A DNA stretch of 62,670 bases from Marinibactrum halimedae (GTDB lineage Bacteria; Pseudomonadota; Gammaproteobacteria; Pseudomonadales; Cellvibrionaceae): contig NZ_JAJQVM010000032.1 in NCBI RefSeq assembly GCF_021234875.1, positions 1 through 62,670 on the forward strand, given 5' to 3'. Each line of letters starts with the position of its first letter. The stretch's first letter is position 1. Below the pieces are notes generated by a model. It worked only from the letters and a program-made list of their open reading frames with translations, had not been told where the DNA came from and searched no databases. Made by a program: the position numbers and the translations under genes. Shown in pieces: positions 16,883 through 26,970 of this stretch.

Positions 16883-19800
16883 TTATGGCCGGCCATCTTC
16901 ACCCCAATGCCCCGGTGAACGTCCACCTTTGTGCCCGTAAATTTTATGGAGTCCAGTGGGCACCAACAACATTCTTCCGTCTTCTTCGTGATGATGCCAT
17001 GTGTAGCCTTCTTTTTCGCCGCCAATTAACCCGTCCAAATAGCGGAACTGAACTGGGTCGCTTTTCGACCAATATTCGGGTGGTAGGGTGATATCTTCAA
17101 TGGCGTATTGATCAAACTTGGCGTAATCAGTATCAGGGTTTACGTAAATATCGGGGACTAAATCCAATTCTTTGGCTTTGTTTCGAATTTCACTGCGTTT
17201 ACTGTCGGGCAAATTGCTGGCGATATGGTCCCATGACCAATCGCCTTTATTAGAGTAAACCAAATCTAAGTACTTACGCATGAGTGCCGCATCGGCGGCG
17301 GGGAGGGTGGCCAGTTGTTGATCAATAAAGGTTTGATTTGGCTTTTTAAATTCCAGCTTGGTTGTATTAAAGGCATCCAGTGTAGTGTGAATAAAGCGTA
17401 AACGCTCAGTAGGGGAAGATAAGCCGGATAATTGCTTGTTAAAGTCAATGATTTGATCGCTGGAGGCGGATTTAAGCGCACGATTTAAACTATTTACTAA
17501 GTCTCTGGCACTCATTCCAGAAGTATGACTATCGTGCTCTGGCAGTGCTTGCAGCAGTGCAATAAACGTAGAGGTATTTCCCATTAATGATTGTGCTTTG
17601 ACCAGTGATGGCACACTGGCGGGAAAGTCTGGGCTAGCGTACAAGTGATCAAGTGCTTGTGCGCGCAGCGAAGCCGGTAGCGTTTGGGTAATGTCCACCA
17701 TACTTTGCAAATAATGCAGTGCTTGGGTGTCGTTGTTGCTATTGAGAAAGACATCGTGCAGCACGTCGGCAGACAGGTTTATCGCTAATAACTGTTGTTG
17801 GAATGCGGGCGTCGCCGATTTCATCACCTTAGCCATGAGTTCGGCAAGGTGATGATGGCCGTCTGATGCATTGAGCATGGTCTCAACCAACAAGTGGGTC
17901 ATGTCGTCGGAGACGGCATGTTTTAAAGCATTACGGAATTCGTGAAAGGTTTGTTTGAAATGTGTATCGGCAACCAAATTGGTGAGCTGCCGTTGTTGCT
18001 CTCGATCAGCCATTTTGCTAATGGCGAACCCGAAGGCATGTAGAGTGGACAGCGCCAGTTGGGGGCTTAATTGCGATAATGATTCCGCCAGTCGGGTTTT
18101 GGTGTCTGGGTCGGCCAATCTCATAAACGTGACTAAGTTTTTGGCGAAACCGATGTGGTGCTTCGTTAAATTAGCGGTTGTGGCAACCAATTGATTTATC
18201 GTGCGAGAATCGCCGATGCCCTCCGTTGCGGTATGCAATAACCCAATAAGCTCAACAAAGTCATTTTTACTGGCCAGTCTGCTCAGTGTTTCTGTTCGAT
18301 CTGTGTCGTTTAATCGAGCACTGAGTTCAGCTAACTGTTGTAGCCGTTCAATTTGCGCTTGAGGCTCCAAGTCTGAACGAAGAATTTGGCTGAGTTGATC
18401 GCTATCGATGCTGTTATCGGCCAACGCTCGTAATTGTTCGGGGCTGGCGGTGTCTACCAGCTGGCGAAGGGTGTCTGCCATGCTGCCTGCGCGTTTGGCA
18501 TCGACATTGAGGCAGTCGCTTAATTTCTTCAATACGTCTTCTGCAATACGCGGTTGTGCTTGAGCCCCTGTTGTTGGTATCCCTGTTATTGGCACCCCGC
18601 CGATGGCACTGACGAACCCCAACAGACTCTCATGCAAATTCGCGACGATGAGTGAGGTGGGCTTGGGTTTGAGTTTGGTGAGCGCCGCTGTCCAATCACT
18701 CCGCCGGCTTTCTGGAATCTGGGCCGCCAGTTCAGAGAGCTGTTTGAGTGTGGTAAAGACACTCTCTGGCGAGTCAGCATCGCGCATGATGTCCACAATT
18801 TGGCGGGGGGTTAAGCCTGATGTCGCCAGTTGCGCAAGGGAAAACTCATCACTGTGTTTTAGGTAGGAAGACAGGGAGTGTGCCAATGCACTGACTTCGT
18901 GTTTCTTAAAGATAATGACGCCCATGGCGGTGGCGTAGAGCGTAGGGTGAGCCTCGGCCAAGGTGGCTTGGATATGGTGAAGGCTGTCTAACACATCGGA
19001 TAAGTTGCCGCGTTGCGTGTAGAGCAATACACGGCGAACGTGGAACGGATCGAGATCAAGGGCAGCGAGTTTCTCTAAATCCGCTCCTTTGATGTCTTTT
19101 AACGCGGCTTCTAACCGTGTCTTGTCGCGTTTTCCCTTTGAGCCTGCTTGAAGGGCTCGTGCAATGAGTTGGTCTCGGGTGTCTTGGGCTTTATTAAACA
19201 TCCGCGCCGGCTGATCTAAATACTGAGGTTTTGGCAACAGCCCCGCTTGCATCTGCAATTGCATTAACGGTGAGAGTTGAGTGACTTCGTTTAGACGTTG
19301 AGTGAGGTTATCCAATGTGCGTTGTGCCAATTCCAGTTCTAAACGCAATTGCTGTTGTTCTTCTGGGCTGGATGCCTTCAGGAGTTGATCGGTCAGCTCA
19401 CTCACTAAGCGATCATGGGCGTCGATTTCTAAGTCTAATTTATTACGGTAAAGCGCCACTTGCAGGGCCACGGGTAGGTCGTCCCAGCGCTGGAGGTGGC
19501 CTTCTTCTAAACTGCCAATGTGTTTTGCCCAGCGAGGGTCTTGGGCTTGCAGGGCGTGCAGGCCTTCTTCCCGCAGTACTTTCGGGTCGGCGCCCTCGCG
19601 CAGTACCACCACTGGTTTGCCGTTGATGATCAGTGTCACCGCGTTGCCAGAGTCCGATTGGGTATAGCGTTTAAAGTCGGCGTCGCTCACCACCAAAATG
19701 GGAACGTCTTTCAGCAAATGACGTTGCTCTGCCGGCGCCATGGCCAACAGTTCATTGCGCAATGCCATCGAGTCATCGGCGGGTGTTTTCAGTAATTGTT

Positions 19801-22800
19801 CACGGGCTGCCTGCCGTTGCTGGCTGGCTTGATGGCGCCGATGTTGGTGGTTTTCTAAGGTTTTTCGAAGGCTTGTTTCAAAGTCATTGCGATCCAAACC
19901 GGGGTTGATCTTTAATGCATTGTTAAAGAGGGCATTGGATTGAGCGTTCGATAGCTGGCCTGCTTCAAAGGCGTTTTTCAGTTGGGTGAATTGATCGTGG
20001 GTCAACTCAGAATCCAGTAAGCGCGAGAAGAGTGGGGCGTCGCCATCGGGTACGTCTCTTAAGAGTTCGGCTTTTTGTTGGTCGACCACGCGGCGATGGG
20101 CGCTTTGGGCCAACTGGGCGGATTGCACCGCACTGTGTAATTGCTTGAGAAACGAAATGGCGTCCAGTTTAGGATGTTGTTTTAAGGCCGCTTGCAGAAG
20201 TTGGTCACTGTCTCGGTGAGTAAGGGTGCCATGGGCCATGGTGTCAGCCAGTTTCAGTAAATCGGCCTTAGGCAGATGCTCTAAACCTTCTACTGGGAGG
20301 TCTTTCAGGGCGTTGCGTACCGGTTCGGGTAGATCTTGCAGAAGCGTATTGCGAATCGAGAGGTCGGCATTTATCGAGTGACGATCACTTGAAACCTCAG
20401 ATTGCATGCGCTGGCTATGATGTTCCATGTGGGTGAGCAGTTCGTCGACGGCCAGCCGTGGATTGGCTTCGGCGAGGCTGGCCAAAAGATCTCGGCGTTC
20501 ACTGCTGGTACCGGCTAAGGTGCCGGTTTGCATCATGCCAACCAACTGCTGTAAAGATTGGCTATCTAGGCTTTCTGCGTGGCGACGCAGGTCAGGGGGA
20601 AGTTGGGCCAGGATACGACGGTCAGCGTTAAGGCGTTGGGTAATATCTTGACGAGAGGGAAGGGGTTCTCCCGCCGATTGGGCTGCCAGTCTAAGCGCAT
20701 TAATGTCGCTGTCGGTTAAATCGCCGTTGCGGCGGGCCTCGGCCATTAAATCATTAAAGCGTTGCCGCCTGCGGGCCGGCAACCCGTAGGCATTAGCTCC
20801 GGCTTTACCAGCACCACTGACCATGTCTTTTAAGCCTGCCTGGCCCATGCGTGTTAGCGCGTCTTTCAGCCCCCCTTTATACGTACCCGAACCCACTTCG
20901 ATGACGATACCGGCAGCTTCGCCGGCCATGCCACCGAGCCCTTCGGCAATGCCTTCTTTTACGATGGTGCGACCGTTCGCCCCGAGGGCACGCCCCAGGC
21001 CGGAGAGGCGCGAGACATCGTCCAGATTATCCAACCCCTTGAGCAAGCGATTATTGACACGATCACCCACCGCTTCAGACACCCCAGCACTGACTGCCGA
21101 CATGGCTCCGCCTTTCACGCCGCCCAGTAAAATGCGCCCGAAGGCATTGCCGGGGCCATCTTTGTAAGTGTCGTCTTGCATTGCGGTGTTGGCGGCACTG
21201 CTTACACCGCCGACAATGGCTTCTCGGGCAATCATGCCGCCAAATTGACCAAAAGTGTTTTGTAATGCTGCCCCCATTCGCGAAAGGGGCCCGGTAATTT
21301 GTGCGGTGGCCCCCATGCCTTTGGCGATGGCACCACCTGCGCCGGCTGCGGCAACTTCCACAGCCGTGCTGGCAGCATCCACTGCGGCTTCTTCCCAGCC
21401 ATAGCGTTCTCCGCGCATGCCACTTTTCACAGCCATGGTCATCAAGCCTGAACCCAGCGCCACAATCACACCCGCCAATACCACGCCGACGCCGCACGCC
21501 ATTAAAATCACGGTGGCGGCAATGGCCAAAGCCGTAATCCCCGCCAGCATCAAGCTCTCTTGCCGATCTAACTCCGATTTGTAGCGATCTCCTGCCAGCG
21601 AGACTTGTCTCGCTTGGTCGAGAACGTGGGCGCGATCCCCAGAAAATACCGGTGGTGAGGCCTGGCCATCCCGGCTGGGGCCGGGCACGAAGACCAGGCC
21701 CGCCACTTGAGGGTTGATGCGGCCATCGTGGGTAAACACGTCTTCAGGGCGATCGGGCAGGGGGAAGGCGTCTGCCGAGACGGTCGGGTCTTGCAAACGC
21801 TGTTTTCGTTGCCGACGTGCCTCGTCCAGTAATGCCTGGCCCATGTCTCGGTTGTGGCTGTCAATGGTCTGCGCTTCATCGGTCCCGGACATCGTAATCC
21901 GCGCTAAGCCACCGGTGCCTCGGCGCCGCTGCTGTTGATAACGAAGTATTGCTAGCTCAATGTGGTCTTGGTCGGTTTCTGGGTTACCTCGGGCGAGGAT
22001 TTGAATGTCATTGGCCAAGTCACCGGAAACTTCGCCTCCTTGTAGCCAGCCGTACAGTGGGTCTGCGGCGATACGAGCTTCTTCGGCTCTGGAGCGATGT
22101 TGAATGCCTAGGTATTCATCTAAGTCTTCGCCATAGCGATCGTTCCAGTCGGTTCTGGCTTGGGCCACTTCGGCTTTGCTGCGGTTTTGATAGGTCATGC
22201 GCAGCAAATCTTCGTTGGTCCCTGCGCCGCGAGTGGCCATGCGAATACCGGCGGTGAGGCTGGCGCGGCCTTCGGTAATCAGCTCGTAGCCATACTGGGC
22301 ATCCTCTTGGGCGTGGGTGCGACGATCACCAGAGGCTGTGCCGGTCTCATACTCTTCGCCACCAGAGAACATACGGGCGCTGCGTTGGGCCATGTATTGT
22401 GTTGCCCCACCGGCGCGGGCCAAATCATCGTCGGTGAGGGTGGGGTCGAGTCGGCGAGCCACCCGCGCCATTCGCTCTTCTTGCCGTTGGCGCAACTCTT
22501 CTAATCGGGGCTGAAGTTGATCGGCCCGTTCGGGGTGTTCGCGAATTTGCCGTTCCATGTCGGAGAGCTCAGGGTCGACAAACGAACGGGTTACGCGATT
22601 GGTGTCGGTTTCGGAGGGCCCAAAGGTACTGCCTTCTGCGCGGGAGAACTCGTAGGCTTGTTTGGCTGCCAACGCATTTTCAGATTGCCATCCTTCCCGG
22701 ATAACGGTGCGGGCATAGTCTTGAACCCGCTGATCCACAGGAACATGTTGAACCGTTTCCCCGGTGGCAACGACACGATCCGCCAGGGCACGATTGAGGT

Positions 22801-25800
22801 AAATTTCTCGGGCTTGCTCTAGGGTAAGTGACTGATCTTCCGCTGGGGTGGAGCCATCGGCGGTAGTGCCTTGAGCGCCACTGCGAGGTCGGTGCCGCTC
22901 TGCAAAGTCCATAATGGCTTGGTCGGTCAGCGCTTGGATGTCTTCATTCTTGATCATCAATGAAGACTGGCCTCGTTGCAGCTCTTCTCGGGCCATCTGT
23001 TCGATACGTTCGACCGATTGGAAGATGTCATCACTGCCACGACTGCGGGCGGTGGCCAAATCTTGCTCCATTCGGGCGGAAAGCACCATGCCCATGTCGC
23101 CGCGCAGATAGCCTTCATCCATACGGCGCTCGGTGCCCCGTTGGAAGAAGGCCGACCAACTGTCGTTGATTTCGGCCACTAAGGCATCAATTTGCGCATC
23201 GCCAGCGGCGGCTCGTTCGGTCTCGTCCATGCCTTGGGTCAGCGCACGGCGGGCATCGGCGTCTAAACCAAACACGAGGCCCAAAGAATCGCGGATGGAA
23301 TCGCGGCGGGCATTGAATCGCGTTTCGCTGTTGGCGGAAAACAAGCCGGTGGCGCGTTGATAGGCATCGCTGCTTAAGCATTCTCGGAATCGGCCAAATA
23401 AGTCGCCTTTATTGGCGTGGGCGCTGCCTTCAAAATAAAACTTCAGAGCCGGCTGCGAGGGCCAACGTAAATCGCCGAGCGCCGCGAAAATGTCATCGTC
23501 ATCCGCATCGGAGTAGGCGAGATACCCAACAGTGACACTGGTCGTAAGGCCCAGTGAGGCCACATTGAGTATCACCAGCCCTGTGGTCACATCCGGATCC
23601 GGGGCGGTTAATTCTTCGTCCAACGTTTGGGCTTTCGGGCTCAAGATGCCATCGCATTCCGCTTCCACCCGAGAAAACACGCTGTCGGCACCGCTGTTCA
23701 TGCCGTCTTTGAAACTCTCAACGCCACTGAAGTAACGGCGGCTGGCCTGCCCAATATTGCGGTTGAGGTTGATAACAAAGTTTCTCAAAAGTCGGTCGAG
23801 CGCACCGTTTTCTTCATCGCGGGTCGAGAGAATATTTTCCGCCATGCGCAAGGCGTAACCACGGGCATTATCCACGGCGGCCCAACCGCCCTCGCGCATC
23901 ACCCCGGTCACTTGAAAACCAAAAGTTTCAAAATCAAATTGACTGGCAACCACCGTATCGGTGACTTGCTGGATGCTTTTATCGGCCGTCTCGCCGAGGC
24001 TCACCATTTGCTTACTGGCAGACTCACGGGCTTGGGCAAGCGTGGTTTCGGCTTGGGTCAGCATTTGAGCAAATTGTTGATCGGGCAGACGAAGTGCACT
24101 TTCCCAGGCCGCTTTTAACCGGGGGCCAAGCTCTCGTTCGTTTAAAAACTGCCCTTCGGGAAGCATCTCGGCCACCCGAGCGACCAGCTCTGGGTAGGCC
24201 GCCGCTAAGGCCGCTGCGGTGTTGTTCATCATGCGCTCGCTCGTGGCACCTTGGTCACGAAACGCGCGAGCCGCTTGATTCCCCGCTTTTTGCATTCCTT
24301 GGATGAGTTTGGGTTGCAGGTCTTCATCCAAATAGGCGATGACGCCATCAAACTTGGTGATGAGTGTTTCCCCGTGCTCGCCCAATGAGACTGCTAAATT
24401 ATGGCGATCGTCGGTGATTTGCACTTCCAGCTGACCTTCGGCCTGTTCTTGTCGTTGCCGAAAGGATTCGGCCATGGGGGTGGAAAGACTCATGGCCGCC
24501 CGTGAGAACTCAGATTGGTAGCTGTCTAGGGCATCCGCTTGACTGTTGAGATTGTCGGTTAATTCACCGTGGCGTCGGGTATAGCTGCTGTCGAGCACGG
24601 GTTGGATTCGGTGGGCGTACCAAGCCCCGAGCGCATCACGATTGGCCTTGGCTGTCACCTCTCCATCGAGATCCGTTTTGGCATCGGGCATGATCTGCTG
24701 TGGGCCGTTGGCCGGGTCTGAGGTTTGCGGCGGGGCGTTGGGGTCAGCGGGTAGGGCGCCGGTTCCTTCCGGTGGGTTCACTGTAAAAGCCGCGCCATTG
24801 GTTTCCAGGCTGCGAATGTTGTTTTTCGCTTCACTCAAATAGGGTTCGAATTCGGCTTGCAAGGTGAGGTGGGCGGTTTCCAGCTCGGTTCCGGGCTCAA
24901 CCAATTCATACATGACTTGGTCCTGGGCTTCCGTGCGGCTGGTTTGCAGAAAGTCGTCTTCTACCGTGCCCATATCGGAAATGTGTTCTAATTGTTGGTC
25001 TACCGCTGTGGTCAGGTCGGTTTTGGCTTGGGTGACGGCGTTGCGTATCCGAGCGACACAACTGCCGGTAAAGGCAAGAATTTCCTGTGCAATCTCTTCA
25101 AAGGATTTTTTGGTATCCCGGGCCAAATTCCCCACGCGCCAAACAATCTGGCGTTGTCCATCCCGTGCGGCCTCCACCACCCGCAATACCGCCACTTGAA
25201 TTTTGGCGTGGTGCATTTCAGGGGTATCGCCCGTCTGTTGCTGAATTTGGGCACGACGCTTAATCGCCGCCGCCGGGGCATAGGGCACTCGTGGGGCGCG
25301 AATCTGCCCGGTACGGGCGATCACTTCTGGCGGCAGGGTCGCTTTTTTCTGAGCGCCACCAGCGCGTGTGTTTGAGTCAGCCCCTGAACTGCTTTCACCG
25401 GTTTCACGTTCACCTTGGCCCTCCATTGCAGAGGACTCACTGTCTGCTTCCGGCAAACACATCTGCGACTGTTCATCGTACACACCGCCTTCAGGAGCCC
25501 CCTCTGATACAGATTCACCGCCTTCGCCGCTTGAGCTGGTTTCACTTGAACTAGAGGTATTTCCACTGTTGGTTGCTTCTAGTGGAGTGGTTTCTGAAGC
25601 GGCGGTTTCGGAATCGGTGCTTTGGGATTCTTCGCTCGTACCTGGGGCAAGCTCGCTGCTGAGCCGAGGTGGTTCGGTATCGCCTTCTTGACTTGAAAGC
25701 GGTGCCGGGGTGCTCATGTATTGCGGTACGGAGCAAAGGGGGTATTGATCTGGAGAGGACCAAGGGTCGGTGGTTGAGTGCTCTGATTCTGAGGCACGTC

Positions 25801-25900
25801 GGCGATGGGTGCTTGAGGCATCACCGCTGGTCGTCTGATGAGATCGTTGTTGGGACGATTGCTGAGACGCTTGACGAGACTGTTGACTCGATTCCGGCAT
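16883..25900 (-). CDS. Giant eCIS-associated polymorphic toxin with C-terminal WHH-type HNH nuclease
   Basis: I take the ATG at 25900 (GAGGGA ribosome binding site, 20 bp after the preceding gene), giving 3005 residues; the frame is open to a GTG at 26014 inside that gene. Visible layout: Ser/Gln/Glu-rich disordered start (1-190); long helical region (to ~1150) with one hydrophobic stretch (~770-793); an annexin-like repeat (~1205-1275, GAGTNEDLLRM and YGEDLDEYL); hydrophobic hairpin (~1450-1490) followed by a Gly/Ala-rich segment to ~1620; three imperfect helical repeats (~1760-2020); a VVVLREGADPKVLREEGLHA block (~2100-2115) resembling a degenerate zincin site; helical solenoid-like repeats (~2150-2850); and a C-terminal domain with YTWHHHEEDGRMLLVP then LHKIYGHKGG (~2965-2995). 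The last matches the WHH group of the HNH/EndoVII superfamily, predicted DNases. It is probably the cargo of the eCIS encoded upstream, but the length would also suit a tape measure-toxin fusion. Confidence 0.8.
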   Translation of the reverse strand: MPESSQQSRQASQQSSQQRSHQTTSGDASSTHRRRASESEHSTTDPWSSPDQYPLCSVPQYMSTPAPLSSQEGDTEPPRLSSELAPGTSEESQSTDSETAASETTPLEATNSGNTSSSSETSSSGEGGESVSEGAPEGGVYDEQSQMCLPEADSESSAMEGQGERETGESSSGADSNTRAGGAQKKATLPPEVIARTGQIRAPRVPYAPAAAIKRRAQIQQQTGDTPEMHHAKIQVAVLRVVEAARDGQRQIVWRVGNLARDTKKSFEEIAQEILAFTGSCVARIRNAVTQAKTDLTTAVDQQLEHISDMGTVEDDFLQTSRTEAQDQVMYELVEPGTELETAHLTLQAEFEPYLSEAKNNIRSLETNGAAFTVNPPEGTGALPADPNAPPQTSDPANGPQQIMPDAKTDLDGEVTAKANRDALGAWYAHRIQPVLDSSYTRRHGELTDNLNSQADALDSYQSEFSRAAMSLSTPMAESFRQRQEQAEGQLEVQITDDRHNLAVSLGEHGETLITKFDGVIAYLDEDLQPKLIQGMQKAGNQAARAFRDQGATSERMMNNTAAALAAAYPELVARVAEMLPEGQFLNERELGPRLKAAWESALRLPDQQFAQMLTQAETTLAQARESASKQMVSLGETADKSIQQVTDTVVASQFDFETFGFQVTGVMREGGWAAVDNARGYALRMAENILSTRDEENGALDRLLRNFVINLNRNIGQASRRYFSGVESFKDGMNSGADSVFSRVEAECDGILSPKAQTLDEELTAPDPDVTTGLVILNVASLGLTTSVTVGYLAYSDADDDDIFAALGDLRWPSQPALKFYFEGSAHANKGDLFGRFRECLSSDAYQRATGLFSANSETRFNARRDSIRDSLGLVFGLDADARRALTQGMDETERAAAGDAQIDALVAEINDSWSAFFQRGTERRMDEGYLRGDMGMVLSARMEQDLATARSRGSDDIFQSVERIEQMAREELQRGQSSLMIKNEDIQALTDQAIMDFAERHRPRSGAQGTTADGSTPAEDQSLTLEQAREIYLNRALADRVVATGETVQHVPVDQRVQDYARTVIREGWQSENALAAKQAYEFSRAEGSTFGPSETDTNRVTRSFVDPELSDMERQIREHPERADQLQPRLEELRQRQEERMARVARRLDPTLTDDDLARAGGATQYMAQRSARMFSGGEEYETGTASGDRRTHAQEDAQYGYELITEGRASLTAGIRMATRGAGTNEDLLRMTYQNRSKAEVAQARTDWNDRYGEDLDEYLGIQHRSRAEEARIAADPLYGWLQGGEVSGDLANDIQILARGNPETDQDHIELAILRYQQQRRRGTGGLARITMSGTDEAQTIDSHNRDMGQALLDEARRQRKQRLQDPTVSADAFPLPDRPEDVFTHDGRINPQVAGLVFVPGPSRDGQASPPVFSGDRAHVLDQARQVSLAGDRYKSELDRQESLMLAGITALAIAATVILMACGVGVVLAGVIVALGSGLMTMAVKSGMRGERYGWEEAAVDAASTAVEVAAAGAGGAIAKGMGATAQITGPLSRMGAALQNTFGQFGGMIAREAIVGGVSSAANTAMQDDTYKDGPGNAFGRILLGGVKGGAMSAVSAGVSEAVGDRVNNRLLKGLDNLDDVSRLSGLGRALGANGRTIVKEGIAEGLGGMAGEAAGIVIEVGSGTYKGGLKDALTRMGQAGLKDMVSGAGKAGANAYGLPARRRQRFNDLMAEARRNGDLTDSDINALRLAAQSAGEPLPSRQDITQRLNADRRILAQLPPDLRRHAESLDSQSLQQLVGMMQTGTLAGTSSERRDLLASLAEANPRLAVDELLTHMEHHSQRMQSEVSSDRHSINADLSIRNTLLQDLPEPVRNALKDLPVEGLEHLPKADLLKLADTMAHGTLTHRDSDQLLQAALKQHPKLDAISFLKQLHSAVQSAQLAQSAHRRVVDQQKAELLRDVPDGDAPLFSRLLDSELTHDQFTQLKNAFEAGQLSNAQSNALFNNALKINPGLDRNDFETSLRKTLENHQHRRHQASQQRQAAREQLLKTPADDSMALRNELLAMAPAEQRHLLKDVPILVVSDADFKRYTQSDSGNAVTLIINGKPVVVLREGADPKVLREEGLHALQAQDPRWAKHIGSLEEGHLQRWDDLPVALQVALYRNKLDLEIDAHDRLVSELTDQLLKASSPEEQQQLRLELELAQRTLDNLTQRLNEVTQLSPLMQLQMQAGLLPKPQYLDQPARMFNKAQDTRDQLIARALQAGSKGKRDKTRLEAALKDIKGADLEKLAALDLDPFHVRRVLLYTQRGNLSDVLDSLHHIQATLAEAHPTLYATAMGVIIFKKHEVSALAHSLSSYLKHSDEFSLAQLATSGLTPRQIVDIMRDADSPESVFTTLKQLSELAAQIPESRRSDWTAALTKLKPKPTSLIVANLHESLLGFVSAIGGVPITGIPTTGAQAQPRIAEDVLKKLSDCLNVDAKRAGSMADTLRQLVDTASPEQLRALADNSIDSDQLSQILRSDLEPQAQIERLQQLAELSARLNDTDRTETLSRLASKNDFVELIGLLHTATEGIGDSRTINQLVATTANLTKHHIGFAKNLVTFMRLADPDTKTRLAESLSQLSPQLALSTLHAFGFAISKMADREQQRQLTNLVADTHFKQTFHEFRNALKHAVSDDMTHLLVETMLNASDGHHHLAELMAKVMKSATPAFQQQLLAINLSADVLHDVFLNSNNDTQALHYLQSMVDITQTLPASLRAQALDHLYASPDFPASVPSLVKAQSLMGNTSTFIALLQALPEHDSHTSGMSARDLVNSLNRALKSASSDQIIDFNKQLSGLSSPTERLRFIHTTLDAFNTTKLEFKKPNQTFIDQQLATLPAADAALMRKYLDLVYSNKGDWSWDHIASNLPDSKRSEIRNKAKELDLVPDIYVNPDTDYAKFDQYAIEDITLPPEYWSKSDPVQFRYLDGLIGGEKEGYTWHHHEEDGRMLLVPTGLHKIYGHKGGRSPGHWGEDGRP

Positions 25901-25920
25901 GACCAATCCCTCGTTGATCG

Positions 25921-26916
25921 CTAATGCAGCGTCGGTGGTCGGTGGGCGGTTTGGAGTGCGTGGGAGACGAGGCGATAGGCTTTGGGTAGCCAGATCCATC
26001 GGGTTTTCATCCACACCAGCCCGTCAAACGCTACTGCTGCATGGTGGTTTTCCTCGTTTTTGCCTTCTGGGCTTTTGTCTTCAGGGGCATCGCTTTTGCA
26101 CCAGCGCCATGCAAGCCAAATCCATTGCGGTTGCATCCAGCCGGCGATATTGCGATACCCCTGGGGGAATTGCCGACTGAACTCATTGGGCCAACGCAGC
26201 AACCCGGCATTGACGGCAGTTACCTTCAGGTGCGGGTAGTCCATGCCGGGGTTAGCGATGGGCGCGGTTTCATAAGCAAGCTCCACTTCTCGGGCCATGG
26301 CGTCGGCCAGTGCCGGGTCAAAGAGTTGGCAGAGATCGTCGTGGGTGGGCTTCAGGTGCGCGGTGGCGGCAGGGTTATTCAATTCAGCAATGACCGGCTC
26401 GGCCACTTGTGCCAGTTGCGTTAAGGTCAGCATGAGGGCATCGCGGGATTCCTGCATTTTTTCTAAGCGTGCTTCCACTTGCTTGGCAATCTCGGCGACT
26501 TGGCGGTTGGTGTCGTGGCACAGCCGATGTGCCTGCGGGCTGAGGTCGACCCGTTCGGTTTCTTGCATGGCCCACAGTGCCAGCATCCGTTGGGTGGGTT
26601 CTGGGTCGAAGAGCAGATCATTCACATCGGTTTCTTGTAACAGCGGGAGGTGGCTGGCCAACTGACCTCGAAGAGCGGGGGGCAGTGTGGCCACGTCCAA
26701 CACTCTGAGCTTCACCAGCGGGTTGAAGCTGTAAATCAAAATGGGCTTTTGCCCGCGCCAGGTCCAACTGGAGTATTCCGGTTCGTTGGCCAAAAGCGGG
26801 CTGTTGGCTTTATCTTGGCTACGTTGCCACCCCAGTTCCATTAGCGTATTGGCAATATGGTCGAAGGGGGTTTCAGGTTGAATCAGTAGGGATTGACCCA
26901 GTGCATAATCTTCCAT
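25921..26916 (-). CDS. eCIS-locus protein of unknown function (331 aa)
   Basis: A soluble 331-residue protein with no signal peptide. The middle (about 120-175) is helical and rich in Gln/Glu/Leu, possibly coiled coil. The C-terminal 80 residues are tryptophan-rich (WMQPQWIWLAWRWC, WMKTRWIWLPKAYR) with a charged Lys/Glu/Asn insert between the two Trp clusters. No family is recognised. It lies between the ATPase gene and the giant toxin gene, 20 bp before the toxin start, so a role as chaperone or loading adaptor for the toxin is a reasonable guess and no more. Confidence 0.65.
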   Translation of the reverse strand: MEDYALGQSLLIQPETPFDHIANTLMELGWQRSQDKANSPLLANEPEYSSWTWRGQKPILIYSFNPLVKLRVLDVATLPPALRGQLASHLPLLQETDVNDLLFDPEPTQRMLALWAMQETERVDLSPQAHRLCHDTNRQVAEIAKQVEARLEKMQESRDALMLTLTQLAQVAEPVIAELNNPAATAHLKPTHDDLCQLFDPALADAMAREVELAYETAPIANPGMDYPHLKVTAVNAGLLRWPNEFSRQFPQGYRNIAGWMQPQWIWLAWRWCKSDAPEDKSPEGKNEENHHAAVAFDGLVWMKTRWIWLPKAYRLVSHALQTAHRPPTLH

Positions 26917-26970
26917 TGTTTGATCTCAGTCCAAGTGATTTGAATCGTTCGTTTATTCGTCTATTTATTC

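Noticed and set aside
25900-26014. Toxin start at GTG 26014 giving 3043 residues
   Set aside because: It would overlap the preceding gene by 94 bp and lacks a ribosome binding site; the ATG at 25900 has GAGGGA and lies just after that gene's stop.
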